This document shows, piece after piece, positions 1 to 5,918 of a stretch of DNA of 14,351 bases. Each line of letters begins with the position of its first letter. Position 1 is the first letter of the stretch. This stretch comes from an uncultured Traorella sp. (GTDB lineage: Bacteria; Bacillota_I; Bacilli_A; Erysipelotrichales; Erysipelotrichaceae): contig CAMEIZ010000025.1 in NCBI GenBank assembly GCA_945919165.1, forward strand, positions 1-14,351, read 5' to 3'. The translations under genes and the position numbers were made by a program. The notes below the pieces were generated by a model, which made no database searches, had not been told where the DNA came from, and saw only the letters and a program-made list of their open reading frames with translations.

Positions 1-162
1 TGGGAATCCGATATCTTTGGCAGAAAACTTTCAGACCTTATTCGTGATGGGTTAAATGTGAAACTATCGATGATTCCGGAAACAGCTCGAATTCGATTAC
101 AGGATATATTGACAAAACTTGTAAATAAAGGAAAAGGGAATGTAATTGCAATCGTTTTATAA
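1..162 (+). CDS. spoIVA: Stage IV sporulation protein A, C-terminal end (partial)
   Basis: Frame 1 is open from the first base to the TAA at 160-162 and gives 53 residues beginning WESDIFGRKLSDLIRDG and ending VIAIVL. This matches, from memory, the extreme C-terminus of SpoIVA (WES-IFG-L-DIVREG, then a helix, then IAIIL). SpoIVA is the ATPase that polymerises on the forespore surface and forms the base of the spore coat; its C-terminus is the part that localises it to the membrane through SpoVM. The rest of the gene lies before the window. The gene for HU follows, as in Bacillus subtilis (spoIVA-hbs), which supports the call. Confidence 0.88.
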   Translation, partial: WESDIFGRKLSDLIRDGLNVKLSMIPETARIRLQDILTKLVNKGKGNVIAIVL

Positions 163-173
163 TGTGAAAAATA

Positions 174-187
174 GCTGAAAATTCAGC
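174..187 (+). terminator. Weak hairpin after spoIVA
   Basis: GCTGAA (174-179) and TTCAGC (182-187) form a 6-bp stem with a 2-nt loop 12 bases after the spoIVA stop. The following bases are AAAATTG rather than a T run, so it is at best a weak terminator or an mRNA 3'-end stabiliser. Confidence 0.3.
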
Positions 188-194
188 AAAATTG

Positions 195-223
195 TTGAAG
201 TTTAAAGCGGATAATGATATGAT
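195..223 (+). promoter_or_regulatory. Sigma-A type promoter of the HU gene
   Basis: TTGAAG (195-200) and TATGAT (218-223) are 17 bp apart, which is the ideal spacing. The expected start of transcription is near 230, and a strong ribosome binding site GGAGGT (235-240) follows before the ATG at 248. Confidence 0.7.
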
Positions 224-247
224 AGCTCTGTCACGGAGGTAATTAAC

Positions 248-532
248 ATGAGTGAAGTTTTAAACAAAAAAGGTCTAATTGATGTAGTAGCAAATAAATT
301 AGATATTACGAAGAAAGATGCTACTGTTGCTGTTGATGCAGTATTTGATACAATTACTGAATCACTTGTAAATGGTGGAAAAGTTGATATTAGTGGATTT
401 GGCAAATTTGAAGTAAAAGAACGTGCTGCACGTCAGGGTATTAATCCTGCAACTAAAGAAACAATTCAAATTCCTGCTTCTAAAGCTTGCGGATTTAAAC
501 CAGCTAAAGCACTTAAAGAGGCTGTTAAGTAA
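248..532 (+). CDS. hup: DNA-binding protein HU
   Basis: The 94-residue product is a full-length HU/IHF family protein: N-terminal dimerisation helices (residues 1-40), then the beta-arm region GFGKFEVKERAARQGINPAT with the conserved R-x-G-x-NP arm tip, and the C-terminal FKPAKALKEAV helix. HU dimers bind and bend DNA without sequence preference and compact the nucleoid. The GGAGGT ribosome binding site at 235-240 is 7 nt from the ATG. It has its own promoter and terminator and is therefore a single-gene unit. HU also commonly acts as a host factor in rolling-circle and site-specific recombination reactions, but there is nothing here to link it to the nearby phage. Confidence 0.97.
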   Translation: MSEVLNKKGLIDVVANKLDITKKDATVAVDAVFDTITESLVNGGKVDISGFGKFEVKERAARQGINPATKETIQIPASKACGFKPAKALKEAVK

Positions 533-554
533 GAAGCGTTCAGCTTCTTTTTTT
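531..554 (+). terminator. Rho-independent terminator of HU
   Basis: AAGAAGC (531-537) pairs with GCTTCTT (543-549) around a 5-nt loop, followed by a T run to 554. It starts in the HU stop codon. Confidence 0.85.
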
Positions 555-571
555 AAAAAAGGAGGGCTTTT

Positions 572-1249
572 ATGCCAAGTGAAACTATTCTTTATCTATT
601 AGCTATCATTTTAGTTTTTTTATCACAGACTATACTACAAAGCAATTACAGTAAATATAGAAAAGTACAGAGTGTTCATCAAATTCGTGGATGTGATGTT
701 GCCAGAATCATATTAGATCGTCATGGTCTTCATGATGTTCAGGTGCTTCCAAGTAAAGGCGGTGTTCTTTCTGATTACTATGATCCAACAAAAAGAACTG
801 TAAATTTATCCAATGATATATTTTATAACTCTTCAATTGCCAGTGTTGCTGTAGCAGCTCATGAAGTTGGACACGCTTTACAACATGCCGAAGGTTATAG
901 TTTAATTGCATTAAGAAATAAAATGCTTCCTGCAACACAAATTGCTTCTCAATTTGGATGGATTGCCATTTTTATTGGTTTATTTTCCGGATTAGACAGC
1001 TTTTTCTGGCTTGGTATCATTCTTTTAGGTATTTTAACTGCATTTCAAGTTGTTACTTTACCAATTGAATTTAATGCGTCTTCTCGAGCAATTGTTCAAT
1101 TGACAGAAAATGGAATCATTGAAGAGAGCGAAGTATTTTCTTCAAGAAAAATGCTTAGAGCTGCTGCTTTTACATATGTAGCAAGTTTAATTTCTTCAAT
1201 TATTCAGGTTCTTCGTTTATTGATGATTCGAGGTAACCGTCGTAATTAA
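572..1249 (+). CDS. YugP-type membrane zinc metallopeptidase
   Basis: The 225-residue protein matches the neutral zinc metallopeptidase family typified by B. subtilis YugP in length and layout. A membrane helix spans about residues 5-22. The zinc motif HEVGH is at 97-101 (two His ligands plus the catalytic Glu98). The downstream LPIEFNAS at 163-170 supplies the likely third ligand, Glu166. Hydrophobic segments at about 128-163 and 200-218 would anchor the C-terminal half. The physiological substrate of this family is not known to me. AGGAGG (560-565) lies 6 nt before the ATG. It directly follows the HU terminator; I see no convincing promoter of its own in the short gap, so it may depend on read-through. 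Confidence 0.88.
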   Translation: MPSETILYLLAIILVFLSQTILQSNYSKYRKVQSVHQIRGCDVARIILDRHGLHDVQVLPSKGGVLSDYYDPTKRTVNLSNDIFYNSSIASVAVAAHEVGHALQHAEGYSLIALRNKMLPATQIASQFGWIAIFIGLFSGLDSFFWLGIILLGILTAFQVVTLPIEFNASSRAIVQLTENGIIEESEVFSSRKMLRAAAFTYVASLISSIIQVLRLLMIRGNRRN

Positions 1250-1250
1250 T

Positions 1251-1278
1251 TTGGATTTTTAGAGCTTTATTGCATAAT
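1251..1278 (+). promoter_or_regulatory. Possible promoter of the secreted Ig-like protein gene
   Basis: TTGGAT (1251-1256) and CATAAT (1273-1278) are 16 bp apart in the 48-bp gap between two genes, upstream of AGGAGG (1286-1291). The match is moderate only. Confidence 0.35.
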
Positions 1279-1297
1279 AAATAGTAGGAGGTTTCTT

Positions 1298-2785
1298 ATG
1301 AAGAAATATATTCTACTATTTTTATTTATTTTCATAACGATATTGAATTCTTTTCCAATTCAAGCTGTCAGTACCAATAAACGTCAAATCCCATTTGAAA
1401 TTACAAAAATTGATTTTAATGAAAATTATTTGACTATAAGCGGATGGGGGTTTTTCGTTGAATCACATCATTTTGATTCATCAAAATCTCATTCATATGA
1501 ATTAATATTAACATCACAGAATTCTGAATTACATTATTCTGCTGCTCCTATTTATCATTCACAAACTGAAACTATGAGAAAATTTGGAACTCGAAAATGC
1601 AATCAAAATGAATACTACAAAAATGGAGGAATCTGTTATTACAATTATGATTATACTGGATTTGAATTTCATGTTCCATATAATGATTTAAAAATTGATG
1701 AAAATTATGAAGCAAAACTTACGATTCATTCAAATATTCTTCCAATTACTAAAAGCACTTATTTGTTTTATCCATCATTAATAGAAGAAAAAATTAAAAA
1801 AGGGAAGATAGAGTACAGAATTAACACAGATTTATATGAAACTCAATTGAAAGTTGTTGATTTTGGAGTATTTGATAGAATTCAACCTTCAAAAAATTCA
1901 AAAATACATCAAAGCTTAAAAATGTGTAATTTTACCTATAAATATAATCGTTATTTTGATGAAAACAGTATTTATAAACATGTTTATGAACGAGTATTTA
2001 ATGAATCTACAACTTTTTATAGAGTAAAAAGTGATGTTGTAACAACATGCAAAGACGGTCGAAATGTAGCTAGAGAAGGGAATGATTATGATTCATGGAT
2101 TGCTTCAAATTGGGTTGATTTCAATGGAATACCTTTAACAATCAGTGTTATAGACACTAATCAGCCTCCTAACATTCATATTATCCAACACCCAACCATT
2201 TTAATGAATGAAATAAAACACTTTGATTTTAGAGACTATATTGAAGCATTTGATCCTGAAGATGGAAACTTAACAAATAAAGTTCAAGTGATGAATTCAG
2301 TAAATATGGATAAAATAGGGAAATACGAATTCCATTTAAAAGTTAGTGATTCAGAAGGGAAAACAGATGAAAAGATTCTTTATGTAACGGTTGTAAAAAA
2401 TAATCATCCACCTTTTATTTTTGCTGAAAATGTTACGATTTACCAATACGAAGATTTTGATTATTTAAAAAATGTTTCATCATTTGATGAAGAAGATGGG
2501 GATTTAACTTCCAAATTAACTTATCGTGGTGTAGTAGATACAAACACACTTGGAACATATTTTGTCACATATTCTTCTATTGATTCTGATCATGAAGAAA
2601 CAAATAAAACAATTGAAGTTCATGTTATTGTTAATCCTAAATTAAGAATCCGCTTTATTTCAAATCATTCGTCTAGAATATTTTATAAAGAAAGTATTCC
2701 TATGAATTGGATAACAAAAGAATCCTATTTAAAAGAACAACTTCAAAATCCCAAAGAATTTGCTCATTTTCATCTTTCAAAATAG
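1298..2785 (+). CDS. Secreted protein with two Ig-like (DUF5011-type) domains
   Basis: The 495-residue product starts with a typical signal peptide (MKKY, hydrophobic core 5-19, likely cleavage after IQA at 23). Residues 24-285 form an unrecognised beta-rich region with two possible disulphides (Cys101/Cys113, Cys210/Cys251). Two tandem Ig-like repeats follow, about 290-367 and 370-446. Both carry the DPEDGNLT/DEEDGDLT motif and a G-K/T-Y-x-F-x-V strand, characteristic of DUF5011-like bacterial surface modules. There is no LPXTG sorting signal, C-terminal membrane helix or surface-binding repeat, so it is probably secreted or held by non-covalent contact. The ribosome binding site is AGGAGG at 1286-1291. 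It ends 40 bp before the phage attachment site and belongs to the host chromosome rather than to the phage. Function is unknown. Confidence 0.75.
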   Translation: MKKYILLFLFIFITILNSFPIQAVSTNKRQIPFEITKIDFNENYLTISGWGFFVESHHFDSSKSHSYELILTSQNSELHYSAAPIYHSQTETMRKFGTRKCNQNEYYKNGGICYYNYDYTGFEFHVPYNDLKIDENYEAKLTIHSNILPITKSTYLFYPSLIEEKIKKGKIEYRINTDLYETQLKVVDFGVFDRIQPSKNSKIHQSLKMCNFTYKYNRYFDENSIYKHVYERVFNESTTFYRVKSDVVTTCKDGRNVAREGNDYDSWIASNWVDFNGIPLTISVIDTNQPPNIHIIQHPTILMNEIKHFDFRDYIEAFDPEDGNLTNKVQVMNSVNMDKIGKYEFHLKVSDSEGKTDEKILYVTVVKNNHPPFIFAENVTIYQYEDFDYLKNVSSFDEEDGDLTSKLTYRGVVDTNTLGTYFVTYSSIDSDHEETNKTIEVHVIVNPKLRIRFISNHSSRIFYKESIPMNWITKESYLKEQLQNPKEFAHFHLSK

Positions 2786-2799
2786 CTGCAACAGCAGCT
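2784..2799. terminator. Hairpin between converging genes
   Basis: AGCTGC (2784-2789) and GCAGCT (2794-2799) form a perfect 6-bp stem around AACA. It overlaps the stop codons of both the secreted-protein gene (+) and the integrated form of rep (-). Neither side has a real T run, so it could be a weak bidirectional terminator only. Confidence 0.3.
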
Positions 2800-3451
2800 A
2801 ATTGAAAATACAATGCTTCGTATAATCTATCTTATGTTGTGTTTCGGGGTCATATAATTCACCGGTTTCATCATCAAACTTTTTGAAGCGTTTCATTTCA
2901 TTATTGCTCTTGATGATCGTGTTAAACAGTATCGTATTATCAATGGCCACATTATACCAATCATAGTTTAATCCTTCTAGTTTATCTAAGAGCTGGATAT
3001 AATACTTGATATCATTTTCCCGGATATATCTTGTTATCTTTCTTTTGATATCATATTTCTGTGTTACAGTTAACGCATTAACGCTTTCTACATCAAAACC
3101 ATTTAAGTGAATAATATCTTTACTGTCATACTGGTATTTTTCCGGATTATCCATATGGGTAAAATATCGATACATGCCTTTAATTGAATTTAATATCTTC
3201 GGTATAGGACTATTTAATTTTTCTGTAAGCTTTAACACATTGTTATATGTGGTTGTATTGCTGTAACTTATAATCACATGCCAATGTGGTTTTTTTAATT
3301 CTTTTGATTCTTCATCACCGATATCATGGTCATGTAAAGGTGATATCGCTATTTCACATCCTGTATCCTGTAAAATGTCTTTCCAATTCTTCGGAGCACT
3401 GTCAGGATATACGATAAAAGTGAAATGTCTACCTTTTTCATTTAGTCTCAT
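2798..3451 (-). CDS. Rolling-circle replication initiator, Rep_2 (pMV158 RepB-like) family
   Basis: The 217-residue protein carries the motifs of an HUH endonuclease: motif 1 HFTFIVYPDS (9-18), SPLHDHDIG (37-45), the metal-binding HUH motif KPHWHVII (54-61; His56 and His58), and the tyrosine motif GMYRYFTHMDNPEKYQYD (92-109), with Tyr96 or Tyr94 as the likely nicking residue. This is the layout of Rep_2 plasmid initiators, which nick the double-strand origin and stay covalently bound to the 5' end. I chose the ATG at 3451 because GGAG (3458-3461) sits 6 nt upstream; a GTG at 3481 is open but has no such site. The gene runs through the attachment site: the last eight residues (YTKHCIFN) are encoded by host DNA. 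In the circular form the frame would end SMK. Its origin lies immediately upstream. Confidence 0.9.
   Translation of the reverse strand: MRLNEKGRHFTFIVYPDSAPKNWKDILQDTGCEIAISPLHDHDIGDEESKELKKPHWHVIISYSNTTTYNNVLKLTEKLNSPIPKILNSIKGMYRYFTHMDNPEKYQYDSKDIIHLNGFDVESVNALTVTQKYDIKRKITRYIRENDIKYYIQLLDKLEGLNYDWYNVAIDNTILFNTIIKSNNEMKRFKKFDDETGELYDPETQHKIDYTKHCIFN
2815..2844 (+). repeat. attL: dif-like Xer site with left 20-bp direct repeat
   Basis: The site reads XerC arm GCTTCGTATAA (2815-2825), centre TCTATC (2826-2831), XerD arm TTATGTTGTGT (2832-2842). Compared with the Firmicute dif arms as I remember them (ACTTCCTATAA and TTATGTAAACT), 9 of 11 and 7 of 11 bases agree; the E. coli arms agree at 8 of 11 each. 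The part shared exactly with the right end is ATCTATCTTATGTTGTGTTT (2825-2844), so identity begins at the XerC-arm/centre boundary, where Xer strand exchange takes place. The better XerC arm is on the chromosomal side, so attL would remain a working dif. Confidence 0.78.
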
Positions 3452-3476
3452 TTTTGTCTCCTTTTTGATACGTTTT

Positions 3477-3497
3477 GTCACACGTCACACGTCACAC
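3477..3497 (-). repeat. Three tandem GTCACAC repeats (candidate Rep-binding iterons)
   Basis: GTCACAC occurs three times head to tail at 3477-3483, 3484-3490 and 3491-3497, abutting the nick hairpin on the side facing rep. In pMV158 the RepB binding locus is also a set of three direct repeats between the nick hairpin and repB (there 11 bp each), so these are likely Rep-binding repeats. Confidence 0.6.
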
Positions 3498-3525
3498 CAT
3501 AGAGGTGTCGTAGTACCTCTATGGT
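3496..3525 (-). other. Double-strand origin: nick hairpin with TACTACG/AC in the loop
   Basis: ACCATAGAGGT (3496-3506) pairs perfectly with ACCTCTATGGT (3515-3525), leaving an 8-nt loop. Read on the - strand the loop is ACTACGAC, and with the adjoining stem base it gives TACTACGAC. This equals the nick sequence TACTACG/AC of the pMV158 plasmid family, known to be exposed in a hairpin loop. The nick would fall on the - strand between 3509 and 3508. That makes the gene-sense strand the displaced (virion) strand, as in other filamentous phages. Confidence 0.82.
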
Positions 3526-3805
3526 CTGTCTCATTTTTATATAGTAAATGATACGTTGAGGGCTCTGCCCTCGGAGCAAGCTCCTCTACCCGCCTCGCAG
3601 GGGCGAGCTGCTTATCGATTGCTATTTTTGATAGGCTGCATGATTCTTGTTCGATATAACAATTCACAGCATCATCAATATTTTTTATTTATAGGAAATG
3701 TTCACTCAAGCCGTTCACACAGAACGCAAGATTTACTAATAACATAGTAGCAAGCACGAATCCCCGGGGATTTAATATTCCAGAGATCGCCTGCAATTTT
3801 GCAGG
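3526..3805. other. Phage intergenic region rich in hairpins
   Basis: No convincing gene is present. Hairpins are GAGGGC-TCT-GCCCTC (3558-3572), GGAGC-AA-GCTCC (3573-3584) and CTCGC-AGGG-GCGAG (3594-3607) in close succession, then a loopless 14-bp palindrome AATCCCCGGGGATT (3759-3772), and GCCTGCAA-TT-TTGCAGGC (3789-3806) at the end of the 90-residue gene. The GC-rich triple hairpin contrasts with the AT-rich surroundings. By analogy with M13 this region should hold the complementary-strand origin and the packaging signal; which hairpin does which cannot be told from the sequence. I did not find the pMV158 ssoA CS-6 sequence TAGCGT. Confidence 0.6.
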
Positions 3806-4078
3806 CTACTGAATCCCAAAGAATGGAATCTTTTTAAGAATCCACATAGATATATCATAAATCTTATCAAAGTTCCAAATAACCAACAGGATAGGAACAC
3901 AGATTTTAATTGTATTAACATTGATGAATAAATTTAATAGTGTTGCATTTGAAAATATCAAATCAAACACTGAGTCCAGAGTATTCTGCATTTCCGGTAA
4001 ACTTGGAATATTCGGCAATATACCAAAAACCCCCGTGATCATAGTTTTGAATAGATTCATTATTGATTCTATAATCAT
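3806..4078 (-). CDS. pVI-like small membrane protein
   Basis: The 90-residue protein is hydrophobic: an N-terminal segment (about 1-22), a polar middle part, a strong membrane helix around 57-70 (IKICVPILLVIW) and a basic end (WILKKIPFFGIQ). It lies directly downstream of the pIII-like gene, with an ATGA overlap at 4075-4078, exactly the gene III-gene VI arrangement of M13, where pVI caps the virion end together with pIII. Function is inferred from this position, size and topology; sequence similarity to pVI is not evident. The 8-bp hairpin at 3789-3806 overlaps its stop codon. Confidence 0.6.
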   Translation of the reverse strand: MIIESIMNLFKTMITGVFGILPNIPSLPEMQNTLDSVFDLIFSNATLLNLFINVNTIKICVPILLVIWNFDKIYDISMWILKKIPFFGIQ

Positions 4079-5283
4079 TCTGTATGCCCCCCAGTAAATT
4101 CTTTAAACATATGCAAAGCGTAATTGATCAACATGATATAGATGATAAAATCAGTGATCATAAAATAAACATCGAAGTAATTCCCCAAAAGATCTTTTTG
4201 TAATTTCCCCAGGTCATATGAAGTTTGTTGTAATAAAACATGATTCATGAATTTAATTTCTGGTATTTGAATAACACATTCACCTTTCTGTAAACTATTG
4301 AACCGATTCATAAGATTTATAAAAAGATCAAATGGATATATTAAAATTCCTAACTTTTCAGAGAAGAAATCATGTAAATCATTGAAATAATTAGAAAAAA
4401 ATTCTTCTTCTGGTATAAACAACGACTTTAAACCGTCAAGAATTCCACTTAATAGTTCATCTAACCACTGTCTAATTTCATTGATCGCGTTAGTGATAGC
4501 TGATTTCATATTGTTTACAGCTGAAACGATTGAATCAAAGAATGCTTTTAGATTACTTGCAATAAGTCCCGGCAAATTAATAATTGCGTCATACACATTT
4601 TGAAATACCCCCAATAGATTTGACATTATATTGGAAATACCGGATAACAATGTATTAGTTTTTCCGTTATTATCAATCGAATAAGAAAACGTATAACTAT
4701 AAGTATCATTAACAGATACTGGTTCGCTAAATGTGAAAGAAATGATGAAACTTCCGTCAGTTCTTTTATATTGAACAGTATCACTAACATTTAATACACG
4801 ATAATTTGAAGATACACTAAATTCTACAGGTTGACTACAAAGATAAACGGCTTGTAAATTTTTAAGTATTTGTGAATTATTAAATGTTAGGGTAAAATTT
4901 CCATTAACATATCTACCATTTACTAATGTATCTTTATTAAAAAAGTACATGGAAAAACTTTTAAAATTTGAAACATTCATTGTAGTTGTAGTTGATGTGT
5001 TAAATGACTTAATCACACTATTAGTAGAACTATAAAATTCAGCTGTAAATGCTTGCTTTGTAGTTCCTGTTCCAGTTTCATCAGCTAATACAACAGATGA
5101 AGAATCACTATTGTTTATTTCGTCTTCGTCATATACAACTGTTGTTTGTTCGTTATTATCCGGATAACAGCCGTTTTCATCACACACAAAATTTGTTGCT
5201 AGTATCGGTGTACAAGCATGAGCAAGATATGTGATCATCACTAAGATTGATAATACTATTTTAATAGTTTTTAAATTCTTCAT
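4075..5283 (-). CDS. Secreted pIII-like adsorption/minor coat protein
   Basis: The 402-residue product begins with a signal peptide (basic MKNLKTIK, hydrophobic core 8-21, likely cleavage after ILA at 29). Residues 30-210 are a Ser/Thr/Asn-rich, beta-prone outer domain. Residues 210-290 are a long amphipathic helical stretch. A membrane helix at about 369-390 is followed by a short tail. Signal peptide, outer domain and C-terminal anchor make up the architecture of filamentous-phage pIII, which binds the host receptor and ends assembly. The ATG at 5283 is preferred over an upstream TTG (5295), because GGTGA lies 5 nt before it and it starts one base after the previous stop. The receptor on a Gram-positive cell is unknown. 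A role other than adsorption is possible; sequence-level similarity to known pIII proteins is not apparent. Confidence 0.65.
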   Translation of the reverse strand: MKNLKTIKIVLSILVMITYLAHACTPILATNFVCDENGCYPDNNEQTTVVYDEDEINNSDSSSVVLADETGTGTTKQAFTAEFYSSTNSVIKSFNTSTTTTMNVSNFKSFSMYFFNKDTLVNGRYVNGNFTLTFNNSQILKNLQAVYLCSQPVEFSVSSNYRVLNVSDTVQYKRTDGSFIISFTFSEPVSVNDTYSYTFSYSIDNNGKTNTLLSGISNIMSNLLGVFQNVYDAIINLPGLIASNLKAFFDSIVSAVNNMKSAITNAINEIRQWLDELLSGILDGLKSLFIPEEEFFSNYFNDLHDFFSEKLGILIYPFDLFINLMNRFNSLQKGECVIQIPEIKFMNHVLLQQTSYDLGKLQKDLLGNYFDVYFMITDFIIYIMLINYALHMFKEFTGGHTE

Positions 5284-5284
5284 A

Positions 5285-5773
5285 TCAATCACCAATCCAA
5301 TTTGGGAAAACTGCCCGGAATAACTGCGATAAAATCAACACACCTAATAACATCAAGCTTACATAATATTCATTTTTGTTAAGATTAAACATTAAATTGT
5401 TCTGTATCTCATAAGTTTGTAATGCTATCAGATCACCATGAACACTATCTAACGCGTTGGTATAGATAAATTCATATGAATCAACATTGAATGTCCTAGC
5501 ATTTTGCTCAGAATAAATAATTCTATCATCATAATTTGTTCTACTAGAAGATGATGAATCGACCTTATATATAACTTGTTTTCCGTCACACTTAAATGTA
5601 TTCTTCCCTGTTGCTGTTATCGGCATTTCAGAAAGTACAACATAAAAATCATAATTTTCAGTTGTAGAAGTTACTGAAGTTAATGTATAAGCGACATAGT
5701 ATTGATAATCGCCATTGATAATTTGAGCATTTAATAATGCTTTTAAAAATTCTAATTCTGTCGCAGTAAACAT
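5285..5773 (-). CDS. Phage protein with C-terminal membrane anchor
   Basis: I do not recognise this 162-residue protein. Residues 1-130 are polar and beta-prone with a Ser-rich stretch (72-79), and a single membrane helix lies at about 137-156 (VSLMLLGVLILSQLF), followed by a short tail. No signal peptide is visible. The start follows the stop of the 47-residue gene by one base, with GTGAGG as ribosome binding site, and its stop is immediately followed by the start of the pIII-like gene, so translation of all three is probably coupled. Placement in the structural block suggests a minor virion or assembly protein. Confidence 0.6.
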   Translation of the reverse strand: MFTATELEFLKALLNAQIINGDYQYYVAYTLTSVTSTTENYDFYVVLSEMPITATGKNTFKCDGKQVIYKVDSSSSSRTNYDDRIIYSEQNARTFNVDSYEFIYTNALDSVHGDLIALQTYEIQNNLMFNLNKNEYYVSLMLLGVLILSQLFRAVFPNWIGD

Positions 5774-5774
5774 G

Positions 5775-5918
5775 TTAAAACCTCACAGTCTTCCCGGTAA
5801 TAAATTGAGTAATTATAAATATGATCTTCTGACAGATCATAAACACTAACGCAAAAGGAAACGAAAATATAAGAATATTACAAACTGTATCAATTACTAT
5901 TTGATAGTCTAAGGTCAT
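5775..5918 (-). CDS. 47-residue one-helix membrane protein (candidate minor coat)
   Basis: This short frame reads MTLDYQIVIDTVCN, then a hydrophobic core of about 25 residues (15-40), and a basic tail GKTVRF. It starts inside the end of the Zot-like gene (overlap 5890-5918), has a good ribosome binding site AGGTGA (5924-5929) 5 nt before the ATG, and ends one base before the next ATG. It is therefore tightly embedded in the morphogenesis operon. Small proteins with one membrane helix are pVII, pIX and spare coat proteins in known filamentous phages; a role at the virion tip is likely by analogy. Confidence 0.68.
   Translation of the reverse strand: MTLDYQIVIDTVCNILIFSFPFALVFMICQKIIFIITQFITGKTVRF

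Noticed and set aside
202..405. Antisense frame over HU
   Set aside because: Shadow of the HU gene and its promoter; composition mirrors the codons on the other strand. The same applies to the antisense frames at 708-938, 6007-6282, 10467-10712, 10991-11176 and 13249-13443.
2825..2844. 20-bp repeat as target-site duplication of a transposon
   Set aside because: Too long, no transposase, no terminal inverted repeats, and the sequence matches a Xer site.
3451..3481. GTG start of rep at 3481
   Set aside because: It would begin inside the iterons and has no ribosome binding site; the ATG at 3451 has GGAG at the right distance.
3485..3747. Open frames on both strands in the phage intergenic region (60 and 63 residues)
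   Set aside because: They run through the nick hairpin and the GC-rich hairpins, lack good ribosome binding sites, and have low-complexity, Arg/Ala/Pro-rich sequence explained by the hairpins.
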